The notes: a model not told the origin generated them from the sequence alone. Shown: positions 22,523 to 37,365, numbered from the stretch's first letter. The stretch: DNA of 64,000 nucleotides from Euonymus europaeus (GCA_963580455.1 OY756965.1:2864501-2928500), one strand, 5' to 3'. Program-made: numbers and translations.

Positions 22523-24466
22523 CTAAAAGAAGCTGTACAAATTTGGCAATATTTCCTTTACTCTAATGCTATGCTTGGAAGAAGGTAGGATTGAGAGGAA
22601 TTTATAAAAGCGAATCATTATTTGGTATGGGAGGGATTGAGAGTCTTAATGTGAAGACATCTTTCAAACACTCATTTGAAAAAAAGATCCTTAAAGTGTT
22701 CGCGTCAAGTAAAGATTCGGAAGAGTTCGCATCTCCCAACCCTTTGCAACTCCTCTCTCAAACACCTCCTAAAGATTCACAACATCTTCTCAAATCAAAT
22801 TATCAAATTGGGCAACTTTGAACAAAACAAACTTTATACTAAAACTCAACAATCTCCCACTTGAAAACTTGGAAACTGTTCTTCCACCAATATTAAAGCC
22901 ATATGAGTACTAAAACCAACAATACTTCATATACCTCAAAACTTATGCACACATACTACTTTTAATTTTAAGTGCTGATATTCATTAGTCTCACAATGAT
23001 AAACATCTTCTAGGTGAAACAATCCCAAAACTGAGGTTAAAACTTGGGATATGGGTTTAAAGTGAGTAAAGATAAGATAAAGAGAGAAATGAGTCAAAAA
23101 AATTTATCGGATGCATCAGTCGAATCAATTTAGACCTATAAAATATATTTAATATTTAATGATGTAGATCTGCACTGTTCTTTTACCTTTATTCTTCCCT
23201 AAAACTGTCAACTTATCATCCATAAAGGGTTACTCCATAAATGAAGTGCGTGCAAACTATTCTAACATTTTTGGAGTGTCTAATTCTCTGTCCCATCACT
23301 TTTTTTATTAAGTGATTTTTTTTCAAGGGCTTGATGATACATCCAACTGTCAACAACTCAACGGCACCAAAAGAATTGGTGTGAATCAAATGCCCCGGAT
23401 TCCATTGAAACTGAATTGACTAAAACTAACACAGCAGAAGTATTCTGCGTCCAATACTCAATGAAAACCAGGAAGCAAAAGATGACCAGAGAAGCATATG
23501 AATCCATTGTCATCGAATAGGAAGAAGTGTATTTCATCAAATAGGGGGGAAAATGTACAGATTAAACAGACTTAAACCTGCATTTCCAATCCTTATAAGA
23601 AATATACAAATTAAACAAGAATCAAGAGACGACTGGGATAGAATACACAATCAATATATTGGTTTGGATAACTTTAATTACATCTAGTTACAACATACAC
23701 TGTTTTCTTTTCATTGTTAGAAGCAAAACTTGACAAGAGAAACAAGTGGGTATGAATAAACATTATTCATCATTATTACTGAAAATATACACGAAGCATT
23801 CCCCCGTCACGTCGCCAACGACTAAACCAATCTCCTTGAAGTGTGATTTCTTCAAAGGTGTCGCAGTTCTTATTGTCGCATGCAGAAGAGGATGCAATCC
23901 TACAGCTTCTATGATACTCTCAAAAGTAAATACATACAGTGGATGGAAGGGATACAGATTCAAGATCTTATTTTGAGTTTCTTTTTTCTTTTTTACCTTC
24001 TTTGGCAGTTGGCACAATCGTCCCAAGTAGTCAAACAATGATCAATAAACAGCTCAGAGACGATAAAAAAAACACCAGCCGTGTAAGGAAAAATACCCGG
24101 CTTTGTTAATCTGGCTCTGGAAACAAATGAACGGAGACTTAATCCCAACTAATCAACCATTGGCTTCTATGTACAATCTCTGCCACAAAACAAATGCTTT
24201 CCTGAAAAGTAAAGGATAAGAGTTAGGGAAGGAGTCTGATTTGTTCATCAACAAAAGCTAACGAGGCTTTGATGAAAACAAAATTGCTTTCTCGATGCAC
24301 CGATAGTGAGATTCCCAGGGACAAGACTGAAGTGCAAAAGTCAAGTTCAGATGAATGCAGAACTCACACTGGGGAAGATTTTTCAACATGTCTAAGCAAT
24401 CAAAAGCATCCCGAAGAACAGGAGCCGGAGCTTGAGTCAACAGCATGGAGGGAAAATAAGTCCTCT
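22523..24466. other. intergenic, no gene
   Basis: 3' flank of the AHK3 gene. The part 22600-23050 includes a CAATCTCCCACTTG word seen at many plant Copia-type element junctions, but no paired terminal repeats or coding domains were found. Small open frames at 23358-24038 and 24258-24446 show no recognisable protein. Confidence 0.35.
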
Positions 24467-27400
24467 CTATAAATTGACATTACAAGTTGGCCGAAAGAAG
24501 CGCAAGACTTCCCTGTACAGTTGTTCAGCTTCAAATGGCTTTGACACATATCCATTCATTCCAACTTTATAGCATTCCTCTTGTGTAGCTTGAATTACAT
24601 CTGCAGTCATGGCCAAAACAGGCACATGCCAGTTTGAAACATTTTCGTAGGCTTCTAATGATACTTCTCCATTTTGAATATGGGTGTTAATATCCCTTTC
24701 CATTTCCCGTATTCTCCTTGTGGCTTCAAACCTATCAAGAATGATACTAGAGATGTTTTGGTTTTTTCTTTTATAAAACACATTTTAGCATAAGATATTT
24801 AAATAACTAAAGAAACAAATCATAAATAGAGGCAAGCATGATGACTGATTACATGCATACATAGACCTCACATGTAGGCTCCAGTAGTGATGCAAACAGC
24901 CTAGCATAATGAAATGAACAAAATACTTCTAGAGAATTGCTATTTATATGTTTTCAAAGGACATCCACAGAACAAAAATGGATCAAGTAAAACAATGAAG
25001 CATCACATGCCCAAAACAAAAGGAAGAAAAGAATCACATTCTAAAACAAAAGGCAGAAAGGAATCGCATACCCATCCATTTCAGGCATTTGGATATCCAT
25101 GAAGCAGGCATCAAAATTGTGGGGTGGATTAAGCAGTGAGATTGCCTTTTTCCCGCTCTCCACGCACAGCACATCAGCTCCATACTTTCTCAAAGCAGCG
25201 GCTGCTACTTTGAGGTTCACATTGTTGTCATCTACAATAAGAATTCTCCTTCCAAGAAGTAGATTACGAAGAGACATACTAGGGAGCTCCCCATCACGGG
25301 GGTTCCCCTTGTTTCCAGCACCTGTGGCTCGTTGTATGGATGCAGCCAGCATGCTTGCTCTCAGGGGCTTTATGATGACAGTTGGAGATTGTACATGAGA
25401 AATAATGGCATGTTCTCTGGAAGAGCTGATGGAATTAGCGAGTAGAAAGAGCTTTGGAGGTTCTCTGCGATCCACATTACTTAATCTTTTGGCAAAAAGG
25501 GCAGTAGTGCCTGATTCCTGATCCCAAACTTCCTGTTCAACAAGGACCATGTTGACAGCCATATTATCACTACTTAAGCTGGATAAACCTTGATTCAAAT
25601 CAGAAACTACTTCAACTTGGATTCCAAGCCGTTGGATATGATATCTTGACACCTTAGCTCGGACAGGTCTGATGTCCACAACCAATGCTCTCATTCCTTG
25701 AAATTCTGGAGACAAGGAGTTCAACTGGTTATAGACTTTCTGGCTTTTCGATTCATCTGCATTGGAACAGCCATTTGTGAAAACAGCGGTAAAAGTAAAC
25801 GTGGACCCGATTTTTGGTATGCTAACAAACCCAATTTCTCCATTCATGAGATTAACCAAGCACTTGCTTATGCTTAGACCAATGCCTGTGCCCCCATGTG
25901 TTCTGGAAATGGATGGACCAACTTGCATAAAAGGAGTGAAGACACGAGACTGAGCTTCCAGCGGTATTCCCACTCCTGTATCCTCAACCGACACAATAAG
26001 ATTGATAAGCTCAGATGATGAGGATGAGAAAGGACAGGCAGGACCATCTTGACAGAAGGCCCTAAATTCTGACCAACTCCGACTCCTGTCTGCAACAGGC
26101 AAACCACTCAATGTGTTCTTTGGTGATGCTTCTGTCTCCACGTCAATTGAGTCAATCACTTCCTCAACAAGATGGACAGTGACAAAGATGTGCCCTTTCT
26201 CAGTGAACTGTCAAAGTTCAAACAAATAACTCATCAGTTCTCATAAGTATTTGTTATAATACGAGACAATTCAGGTTCAGTTTTTCCAAATGATACATTT
26301 CCACACAATATTTATGCAGTTATAACTGCTGAAATGGACAATAATGGCATAAGCTTAGAGTAGAATGTCCAAAACAAGAATCTTCAAAGCAAGTCAATTA
26401 CTTAAATCCAAGCGACTTGATCATTTAACTCATCATCCTCAGATAGAAAGACAGAAAAAAGCAAAGCATCCATTCATCAAATTCAACTTTTCCTTGCAAA
26501 TAGTTACAAACTGAATCAATTCACATGGTAAAATATTTATTTATTTTCATCTTATATTTCCACTCATTGGAAAACATAACTTAGACTCAAATTGCCCAAT
26601 AATTTTCATTTTGCATACAAAAAAAAAAAAAATCTTGCACTAAACACCATGCTGACAACTACTGGGGAGATGAGATCCAAATGACAAGTGATTGGATGGA
26701 TGCTTACTTTGACTGAATTCCCCATGAGATTGGTGATGATCTGCCGAAACCTCCCCGGATCACCAATTAGCATTTCAGGAACCCGATTAGAGATGAAAAC
26801 AGCCAACTGCTCTTGCCCACAAAATTGATCATCCAAATTAAGTTCAGATAATAAAAAGTTATCAGTAATCAAAGAACATCAAGTAAAAAAAACTTAAATA
26901 TGTCAAGGTTGTGGAAAAGAAACCACATGGTTATAGATGCACATAAGCACATTACCTCAACACCTTTTTCTTGAGCTTTCCCCGAAAAGAGCGATAAAAC
27001 ATCATCCAATATTGCCCGCAAATCAAATCTCACTGCCTCAAGCTCAAGCTTACCAGATTCGATCTTTGCCTGGTCCAAAACCTCATTTATAAGTGAGACC
27101 AAAGCTTTTCCACTTGCCTGTGCAATTCTGACATAATCATGTTGAGTTACATCGAGATTTGTGTCCATCAGCATATCCAACATTCCTGAAAACAATAGAA
27201 GGAAATTTATTCGATCAAGGCGCAATGGACTGGAAAAACAAATATATTATGCAAACATATGATATCAATAAACAAACTGCAGTTTTTAAACTCACCAAGA
27301 ACACCATTCATTGGGGTCCTGATCTCATGAGAAACTGTTGCAAGAAACTAGAGACAAGTTTAAGTTTGTTAGAGCCCAAAAAAATTAGGTTTATACTAGC

Positions 27401-30134
27401 ACTAGCGGTGAAACCTAAACAAAGCTCGACTGACCGCAATCAGTATCAAGTACCTGTGATTTTGCAACGTCAGCTGCCTCGGCCCTTTTCTTCAGCTCCA
27501 TCATTTTATGATAATCATCTTCAACTTTGGCAATTCGACTAATAGTTGCATGGAATATATGCCCCACAAGCAATGCAATCACAAGAATGCCAATGGAAGT
27601 TGTTATTGCTAACCACGGCCATGGTGGTTTTTGTTTGAATCTGTATCCCAAAAGAAAGAATTAATTCATCACACCTTTCAACTATGAACAAAAACAAACA
27701 CATAAAAGAGGACAGAACAATACCATAGTACAATATCAGAAAATTTGGATTCAACTTCTCTAAGATACAACAATCTCGAGTTCATACGTCGTTATCAATA
27801 ATATCATAAATCTCATCTTACATATAATTCAAAAATAAGTGAATTTTGTCACGTTTTAGGTTCCCAGGTTCTCTTCTATTTGTAACGGAAAAATATTCAA
27901 AAGCAAAAGATCATATGGGGGGATGAAAAACCCATGCGAAAATACCAATAGTTCATGAAGCTTGCTTTCTAATGAAAAAAACCGATAGTTCAGGTTCAGC
28001 TGCAGAACCGGGTACATTCAAGGAGAACAATTATAGATTACCTGCAATGCATCTCATGTTTCCTGAAGGGGTCCCCAAAATTAAGGGAGCTCACATGTTG
28101 CAATCCATCATCTGATATACTTGAGCCGTACATGCTAATAGGATGAGAGGAATTAGTGGTATCATATACATCCACAAGTATGGTCTGTTTGCTTGCGAGC
28201 TGTTGAAGCAGCCTCTCTACGAGTGACTCGATGTCGAAAATTCCACCAAGATAACTGTTTGGGGGAAGCAGGAAAAGAGACTTAATGATTATTGTCAGAG
28301 TACTGATATGCCATTCTCTATATATTCCTTAATGAATCATTTGAAGGAACTCCAGACCAAACAAGAATCAATTTATTTCAATGAGGTTTTTAAGTCGATT
28401 CTCTCTTTTTCTCACAAAGAACTCTTCAAGGATTCGGCACAAGTCATTAATAATCAATCTCTCTTGCTACCGAGGAAAACATACCCATTAGTTGCCTGAA
28501 TCCGCTCCTTTGGAGTTGCATTTGAGGGGAGATCTGGCTTGTAAACAGCAAATGTCAAAATAACTCCAAGGCGGTTTGATTTGAGCAGTCTAAAAGGAGC
28601 AGTAAGAACCCCCTTTCCTGATGCTCTAGCACGCAACACATTTTCACGATCTTCCTGTTTGTAGCAATCGTATCTTCAATTAACATCAATAAACTTCAGA
28701 GTTCAGACTTTTCTTATGAATCAGTGGTACACTTTTTGAAATGTATGAAATATGAACAAAAGCTTTCTATAAAGTAAGACTTTCTGGAAGGTGGACCTAG
28801 CCCACAACTGAGCTGCTAGAAAAGCAATGACTACTATCACAAGAATCTTAATTTCTCTACCATGAATTCAAGTTAATTCAAAATGCTGTTAAACCGATTC
28901 AAATCTATTGGCATCGACAATGAACTACGTGACAGAAAATTCCATAAATTGGAAAGGAACTTACATTTCCAGAGAGCATATCAAGAGAAACCACGTGTGA
29001 AACAGTATCCTGTGCAAAGATGACAGGGGCGTATTCTTCCTGTGGAGGAGAAGGCTCCAATGCCTCTGGGTTGTAATCATCCTTATGAACTGGGTTTTGT
29101 TGAAGAGTATCCATCCGCTTAATGGTCCAGCCTTGCTGAATCTCAAATTGTTCCCTTTCTGAGTTAAGAACCCTCACAGCATATGCCACACCACTCATAA
29201 GGGGCCTCTCGAAAGCAGTTCTTTCGGTGTACCTTGCAAAAGTTCCCTGTGAATTCTGAAAGTCAGTCTCTCTCTAACTTGGCAACCAAGTGGTCACAGA
29301 TCAAAGGGCTCAAATTTAGTTGCCGTTTTAAGCTAAATTTGTCAAGATTACCATTCCAAGTTAGCAATGTCATACAAATGGACCAAATTCACCAACTTGA
29401 CAGGGCACCCAATGCCAAATCATTAAATTATTGACACAATAAAGTAGACAAACTCATCATTACAAAGGCAAATTTACACCTAGACATCAAAGAGGACAGT
29501 CTTCGTGGAACACTAACCAAAAAAACATCGGATCAAAGTAATCAAGCGCATAAACTGGAGAATTATGGCCTCTTACTGGAGCAAAAAAAAATCCTATCAG
29601 AACAATCAAGCACGTGAACTAAAATATAACATCAAATCCGTTTACCTGATCAATTGCAGATGGATTTTTGCCATGGTGGAAGGTTGAGATCAAAATGGAC
29701 ATGGCCTGCACGTGATTCATGCTCACATTGAACTGATCCTGCAGCATCCTAGCCCTCTCATCACACATACTAACAAGGTTCTCCTTCCTCTTCTCGGTGG
29801 CTTGAGAACTCATGCACCAAAAGATCCACAAAGAGGCCACTGTCGAACCAAGAACCCATGCCACCAAGAGCTTCCTCCAACAGGTCCTTCTAATTATTCT
29901 GGAGCCAATATGCTGGTAGTATTGATGGTGAAGCTTCCAACGACTCCCCATGATCTTCTCCCACCAGCAATTTAGCCGGGTCTTGACACCATCACCAAGC
30001 ACGCCAGTCTTAGTGTCAATTATTTCACCATTAATGAACCAATTCACGAAAATCACTGATGCAACCCAGCAACAAAGCACCCAAAGTAGGTGTCCCACCT
30101 TTAAACCAAACCCAAATACATGGATCAAATTCAT
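24467..30134 (-). CDS. AHK3: cytokinin receptor histidine kinase, AHK3 type
   Basis: Ten coding exons on the minus strand: 29646-30134, 28965-29246, 28485-28654, 28042-28254, 27454-27640, 27296-27347, 26956-27185, 26708-26806, 25072-26207, 24467-24731. They splice in phase to 1040 aa. Order: N-terminal membrane segments, CHASE cytokinin-binding domain (about 150-350), third membrane segment (about 395-415, ending in LLVGHIFHA), histidine kinase with SHEIRTPMN (phospho-accepting His near 454), ATPase boxes [18 protein letters not shown] and GGTGIGLSI, a degenerate receiver, and a true receiver with VDDNNVNL, phospho-accepting Asp near 945 in [10 protein letters not shown], and SKPFE. It senses cytokinin in the ER/plasma membrane and feeds a phosphorelay through HPt proteins to response regulators. 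The start [10 protein letters not shown] matches AHK3; an in-frame ATG seven codons upstream is less likely. The [14 protein letters not shown] and receiver sequences place it with AHK3 rather than AHK2 or AHK4. No lesion seen. Confidence 0.95.
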
Positions 30135-33100
30135 CAAAAAAAGGGGTACACACACAAGAAACCTAGAAACAGTACCCAGCTCAAAGTGGGTCGGCCAAAC
30201 TAAACAAAATTCCAGCTAGAAAATGAGGGGCGGAGACCCACCATCAATCTACAGTAAATTAACTAGTACAACCGAACAGCTACAAAAATCCAACTTTGAG
30301 ACAAGATGTCAATAAACGAAGATTAGCAAAGACCAAAACAAAGCCCCGGTTATCTACAAACAAGTTGACTGCAAAGGAGAAGTGGGTATTACAGAAGATG
30401 CTGCCTTATCCCACTAAACAGCTACGGCTTCAAATTGAAGGCGACAGATGACCCAAAACTGAGAAATAAACGAAATTCACACCTTATAAATCCCACAACT
30501 CATGCGAAGAAGAAAATCGAAGAGGTTTGCTCTCTTTAAGGTTAATTTGACCCTCAAATTCACCAACTCTTAGAGACTTCACTCGCAGTAGAAAAACGAT
30601 TACAAATGATAGCTAAGAACAGTCGATTCGTGGAAACAATAACAAAGAATAATCTGTCAAAGAAAAGACGAGAAAAGGAAACACAAAGTGTTTGTGATTT
30701 CTGCTTGCACATAAGCCATTATCTCTATACCCATACCGCCCACCGAAAAAAGAAACAAATATTTAATAACAATTATCACTTATTTAAAAAAATATATGAA
30801 GAATTTTGAAAATATGGGCAAAAAAGGTGTTGGGAGTCCCACTCACCAGAAATAGTTGCTTTTTTTTTCCCAATCTCCTATTCCGTTCACATCCCTATCG
30901 ACCCAATATGCAATGGTAACTTCTGCACGCATTTTCTTGCTTTTCTTTATATTCGAGGATCACATCCTACGAATTCGTCATTTGACATTAAATATGAATC
31001 GCGTCATTAAATTCGCACACATAAATTTTTCATCCGATCAACGTTGTAAAATAGTAAGTGTTTCTTATATAGAGAGTATGTATAAGTTGATATGTAAAGA
31101 GAAACTTATATATAAATTTTGCTAAATTTAGTAAAAAAATGCATGCAAGAACATTATTGATGATGATATTTTGTAGAATTCAAAAATTTTCATATTAAAA
31201 TAGACAACATAAGTTTTTAATTCACCAAATCTCGTCAACATTTAACCTCCATTATACAAATTTTTGATTCGGATCCCAAAAAAATTCACCACGAGCCTAT
31301 CATATAATGAGTAGCTCTTCCACATAACATAACTACCAGACCATAGCTTGTGGGTACCTTCTTTTTTTTTGATAGAAAAGCTTGTGGGTACTTCCTGTCA
31401 TTGTTGGCTGTATTTATTGGTTGACAAAAAAACCCTTGCATGGTATAAAATTTACCAGAGTGTGACATTCTAACTTTTGGGTTTATCCAATGAGCGCATT
31501 AGATGCTCTTCCAACTTTTGCAAAATTGACACCATAAGAGCACTAGTCATTACTCAATTGAGTAGGTAAAGTGAGGTGAGACTCCATTGATGGGAACATC
31601 TCATTGAGTTTCACTCAATTATTATGAGAAGTTCTCTAGTTGTTCACTATAATTTGTGCCACCTTTTTTTTCTTTTGCTCTGACTCTAAAGAAAGACATA
31701 TTCATCCATATCAATCAATTCTCATCACTATTTTATATGCCAACCCAACTCATAATTTTGTTAATTAAGACAATTGATTAATAACCCACAAGGTAGAAAG
31801 GTTAAAAAAATAAACTTTAGATGAGATTATCACAAGTTAAAAAGAGAGAGAACTCTCCCACCAATTATAGAATAAGCTTTTTTACTAGAAAGGCAAGTTG
31901 TAACCAACCTAACCTAATAATCTAATATCTTATTAATCGGTTTGGCATCTTTTTGTGCTTAGGGCTGCAATTTCATGAAATCTATTCCTGTTTTAAATCA
32001 CAATTATCTAAATGAGGCTATCATATCAATCGTATTGTATATTTGTTTTAAATCATTTAGATAACTCCGATTTCATTCAAATACATATTTCATAAAAAAA
32101 AATCATTTCAGCTACTCTCATCCCGTTTTTATAATATTGCAACAAAGAAGCAAATGCTTTTTGACAAGCAACTCGGTTCTATCATGTAATTAGAACCAAC
32201 TTTTGTGGGTGCTTTAGTCACCACAAAAGAGAGGTTGAAGACAAAAGTGGTGGATGATGATAAGGGTGGTAAAGTAGTAAAATGATATGTAAAGTGGTGG
32301 CAGAGGTATTCTGGGAACTTTAATCAACGCTCGTCACGAACTGATTTAGCCCAACATTACTGTCTCTCTGGGGAGTTCTCCCTGACAGCGACGCGCCACG
32401 TCAGCATTAACAGTAATCACCGGGGCGATTTTAGGCCCTCAAATTATTATTATTTTACAAATTCAACTGTCAATTTTTTATTTGAAATAAAAATTAAATT
32501 GGTCACAAAATTGATAATAATTTTAGACCGTCGAATATATATTAAAAATAATATCTTGGACCCTTGGTTTTCATGAATTTGATTTTTATTTAGAATAAAA
32601 TAATATATCGTTAAATTTGTTACAAAGAACACTACACATTTAAAAAATTTAAAAAATAAAATAAATTTTTCGATGCCCGTAAGCTCTATTACAATAGGGC
32701 CTACTGTAAAAAAAAAAAAAAAATACAACAGGTGCAAAGCACTCCCAATTCTTTGTTCCAATTTTTTAGAGTACTGAATGTCGGAGTATAATAGATTTTG
32801 AAGAAAAAATTATAAACATCGCATTAAAATTCCAAAACCATGAACACTAAATATTAGAACTAAAACGTAAATCATAAATCTTAAATTCTAAATTATAAAC
32901 CATCTAACACTAGGCTAATAGCTTAGATGGTTACTCTTTGATTCATCACTAATAGATCACGAATTTGGGTAAGAAGACAATGATTTTTTTGAAATAAAAA
33001 TGTGAGAGAATGATCTATTTTTCTGAAATAAATATGTCCTAGTAATTCACTAGCATTCATATATAATTTTTCATTAACATAATTCAAATATTTTCTTTTA

Positions 33101-33296
33101 TATTTTGAAATTACTATTTATATAGTTATGAATATAGTGCCAAAAAGTTTGTCATGGAAGATGCCAAATAATATCTGGCACGTTATTTGCGGTCCAAAGA
33201 GACTTGCGGGGGATAAAAGTAAGACAAACAAGGTCTTAAGCTCTACGTTTACGCTTCAAATTTTGAAAACAAAGATATAAAATACAGCACCGTTTT
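30135..33296. other. AHK3 leader/promoter, then AT-rich intergenic DNA
   Basis: The first 600-700 bases should hold the AHK3 5' UTR and promoter; an intron in the leader is possible but I cannot fix it. Beyond about 30850 the DNA is AT-rich with no supported gene. Frames at 30606-31125 and 32450-32761 are compositional. Confidence 0.4.
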
Positions 33297-33576
33297 ATAT
33301 CCCATGAGATCCCATAATTTATTTCATTATATAATATAATAGAATAACAGATTTTATTACAGTGTTAGAATCTGTTATTTCATTGTGATAATACAATGAA
33401 ATAACGTATGAGATATTTCATTGTAATAATACAATGAAATAACATATTATAGTACAGTGGAATACGTATTATTACAATGAAATGCGTTATTCTATTGTAA
33501 TAAAATATGTTATTTCATTGTAATAATATAATGAAATAAAATATGAAATCCCATAGAATACAACCTCATGGGATAT
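33297..33576. mobile_element. palindromic foldback/MITE-like element
   Basis: The ends are inverted: ATATCCCATGAG at 33297-33308 and CTCATGGGATAT at 33565-33576, a perfect 12-bp pair. Between them are at least four nested palindromes built on ATTTCATTGT/ACAATGAAAT. The best is at 33374-33405, two perfect 13-bp arms around a 6-base loop. The whole 280-base unit can fold into a long imperfect hairpin. It has no coding capacity. I see no clear target duplication. Confidence 0.65.
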
Positions 33577-36500
33577 ATATCATTTTCCTATAAAATATGT
33601 AATATGTTATGCAAAATGTATAAAATATATAACATTACAATTGAAAAATACGATCATATAAAATCGAAGCACGAATATTTCGCTCTCTTCAAGGAGTTTT
33701 GAATATTCTGCAATTATTCTTGTCTTCATAATCGATTCACCTAAACTCGATGCATGTAATTACGGTAACAAATCAATTATATTAATAAATATATTTTTTA
33801 TTTTATTTAAAATACATCAACATAATATAAAAAGAGATAAAATTGAGACTTTCAAGATAACACAAACAATTGAAATACATTAAATTTCCAATGAAGGCAA
33901 AACGACATGTCACACCAAACAATGCTTAATTAAAACACACTTGGGTCGCTCTCGAAAATTTCATGCCCTAAATTTGCATTAATTAATAACACAAACCAAT
34001 CATCAGAGATTACGGCATTGAAAAAAAAAAAAAAAAAAAAAAAAGAGGCGTAGAGCTTTCAAAAGCACCTCATTTATTAAATAATTTACTTCTTTAATTA
34101 ATCTAATCTAATCCAAGACCTTACTGTTAAATTAATTTTAATTAACTTTTTTAATCATTATGGTCCTTGCCAGCCACGTCACATGATCCGGATGCCCACA
34201 AATTACACCAGCGCGTGGCCGTATATTGCACTTGCCATTAGTCAATTACAATACAGTGGTAGAAAATTAAAACTTAATTATTAAATTTTTTTTTTTTTGT
34301 TCGGTGATGGACCAACAGGGGCCATTATTTGTGCGTGCGATTGTGATGCATCAACAGGACTCGAACAATTTAAAGGGATTTATCATCGATGTGAGTATGA
34401 TTGTGATTTGCTATATGGTATCGGGGTGGTGTTTGTAATTAGATAGGTCTTTATATGTCCACCTTTTTTACATTAGACATTACCCAGTTCACAAGTGCGG
34501 ATTGGGAGCATGCTGGCCAAAAAATGTGAGGTGTGTAGTCTAATAGCTTTGCTTTTTAGTTAACTTCTATCATTGTCTCTAAACAAACAAAAATTCATGC
34601 ATGCTTAATATATTCACAAGAATCGAATAATTTATGAAAACGGATAATATCGTTGATATGAATAAGATTGAAATTGAACGGTGCATGTTTGATGTATAAA
34701 GAGAATCGGACAATATCGATGATGTGAATAGGGCTAAGATTGAACAGTACATGCCTGATATATCAAAGAGAATCGGTGTGAGAAGGGCTAAGATTTTTAA
34801 TAGGGTGATAATTCACTAAGCCTTTAATCTTCTATTAATGAAAATATGAAATGAAAAGCATGCATTATGAATGTGGTAATTAAACTGCTTTTTCACAAAG
34901 TTTTGTACCTTAATTTGAGTTCAAATTGACATCATAAGTGGAAATTTTTATCATCTTCCAACTAATAATTACAGTCTAATCAATTTGGCCCACTTAAGAG
35001 TAAAATACCAATACCATGGGCAACATAAAATGGTCGGTCCAGCTAGCATTAGCAAAAGCTTGGAATTGATTGTTGCATCACCGAATTCAATTAAAACAGG
35101 ACAAAAGTGAATTCGACAATTGCAAATTATAAGGGGACCCAACATCATATGTATGGATCCAGCCAGGTGTTCATGCTACAACTCTGTGGGAGGGAGCCGT
35201 TCACTCTCTCTAAACCTTTCAACTCATGTAGCAAAATTGGATTGTTGATGCTCTATGACTTGGGCTTGGGCCAAAAGGTGAATTGGGTAAAATGTACCTT
35301 GAATGTTGGAAGGCCCCTTTCTATGGTTTAATGGAAAACTTTGTAATTGGGCTTTGGTGGAAAACTTAAGACAACAACAAGAGTTTCGATTGGCCCATTA
35401 TGAGCGTGGGTTTTTGCACTAGCTAGACCGATCTTTTAGTATCTGGCCATGATGTCCAATCAAAGTCATTATAGTCGTTGACCTGTAAATTGCTAGTGGA
35501 TGGATAAAGAAGAGCTTGTGTTATGATGCCTTTGGCATACCTTAATATTTTGTGGGTAAACCCTCCGAACATTTTAATGTATTCAGGACAAGTAAGAGTT
35601 TGGAGGAAGCAGACCCTTAGTGTGAGTTAATTGGTTTTGGTTCTGTAAGACCGGTGTCAATTAAGAGATCAAGATCACATTCTCTTAAGAGAATGGATCA
35701 ATCCTGCCCAAGAGAATAGGAATCATCTCAGGCTCAACGCATAGTAAGGAAAGAGCGAAACTAATGAGATTGAGAGGGAGAGAAATGAAATGAGAGAGAG
35801 AAGATAATTATTGATCTTTCTTCTAAAAAAATATTAAAAAACAGCATACATTATTATTTTCCAAAAAAAAAAAAACCTAGGACATTAAATTTTCTGACCA
35901 CCTTGAAGAGAGAGATTCTTGCATGAACCAATCACCCTGTAAATTATTTCCTTAAACGACATTTAATTGCCGGTCGTTTAGCTTTTGCATTGTCGATTAG
36001 CAACAAACAATGATCAAATAAAAAACGTAATTAAGGACATTACACGATGTTCTCTCAGGAATCTTACGAGCATGCATGGGTCTTCAGGTGGTTATTGTAA
36101 TTATTATTAAATGAGAGGGAGAGAAATGAAATTAGAGATCTCTCTAATCTGTAAACTGTTCACAGCTCAATATTTAAATATATCAGCAACTTGGGTTTTA
36201 TTAAAATCAATAAATTATTTATATTTCAAAATTAAAATAAAATCATCACTATAAGCAATCTTCATCATGTTAGTCTTTTATGGACTTGTCCAATTACTAC
36301 ACACTTATTCTTTGAATTTGGCTTTAATTTACAATAGAATGCTTGACTTGATGTATATGCACATGTTTTTCGTGTTAAGTACATTTTTTTGCATTGGGCA
36401 GTTCGTATTTTTAAATTTTTAAAATTGTTTTTTAGAAATTTTCTCTAATTATTTGTCCGTTTTGCAAATATTATGGTTTAATTTTGTTTGGAAACCAAAT

Positions 36501-36627
36501 TTCTGTTACTGAAATTCATGAATGTATCAAGACATTCAATCCGAAAAGGTTACATTAATCATGGGTTTAATTTTTGAAATGTGCCATTTTATGAAAGAAC
36601 ATTATGTTAGCAAAAGAGTGAGATTCT
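33577..36627. other. intergenic, no gene; long A-run at 34021-34044
   Basis: AT-rich DNA. A run of 24 A at 34021-34044 could be the tail of a lost retroposon, but no body is recognisable to its left. The frame 35107-35331 has no recognisable protein. Nothing else supported. Confidence 0.4.
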
Positions 36628-37330
36628 TTTTCTTTTTTTTTTTGATAAAAAAGCTTAACCTGGAGATTTCATAAATAAACTCTCACCAATGACGGAGGAA
36701 TACCAATGTACAAAATGCATCTTCAAATAGAAGACAAGAGACTAAGACATGAAAAACATAAACCAGAACAAGGAAAAAAGAAAGAGAAAAAACACAAAAA
36801 GAAAGAAAAATCTACTCTTCATAAACTCATCTGCAGTGCTTGACAATTACCACCTCCCAGCATAACTTTATTCACCACCAGCACTTCACCATGAAGCCAC
36901 ATATCAATATTACTCAGCTTGTACACTCCACCCTTTTCAAGTCAAGTTATAGCCATATTACTAGATCATTTGCAGGGTGGACTCCCTCCTTTTCTAATAA
37001 ATCCGCAATGTCATTCTTCTCAGGTGGTATTAGTTCAAAAGTGATATTTGCTATCTGAAGTTTAGCCTGGTCAATTGCTTTAGCTACTTGATTGTGCTGT
37101 CAAAGGCGCAGTACCATTCTGGGATGCCCATATGTAAGCATTCTTGGAGTCAGTTTTCAGAACAAGTTCGGAGTCCAATGTAAGTGATAGCTCTAAGGCC
37201 TTTATAATTGCCTTGAATTATGCCTCATTAGACTCGCATATACCCAAAAAAACATGAGAATAGACATAAGAGATTTCCAACTTCATCTCGCAATACTCCT
37301 CCAATTCCAGCTCCTTTCGAAGACTATATG
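36628..37330 (-). pseudogene. LINE RNase H remnant with poly(T) end
   Basis: The T-run at 36629-36643 is the 3' end. On the minus strand, about 37090-37260 decodes as an RNase H segment (ESNEA..FKAIIKALELS, then SELVLKTDSKNAYIW), interrupted by a TAA. This is a third LINE 3' fragment in the same orientation as the two at the left of the window. I could not see a target duplication, and the 5' side is joined directly to plus-strand LINE sequence. Confidence 0.65.
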
Positions 37331-37365
37331 TTCTTTTAACTCAGAAAGCTGAAAAAATTATCAAC

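Noticed and set aside
22600..23050. Possible Copia-type remnant
   Set aside because: A single suggestive word without paired LTRs, a PBS or coding domains is too weak to list as an element.
25099..25398. Plus-strand frame within AHK3 receiver region
   Set aside because: Antisense shadow of the long AHK3 exon 9.
34021..34044. Run of 24 A as a retroposon tail
   Set aside because: No element body, TSD or box A/B could be found beside it, so it is only noted as an A-run.
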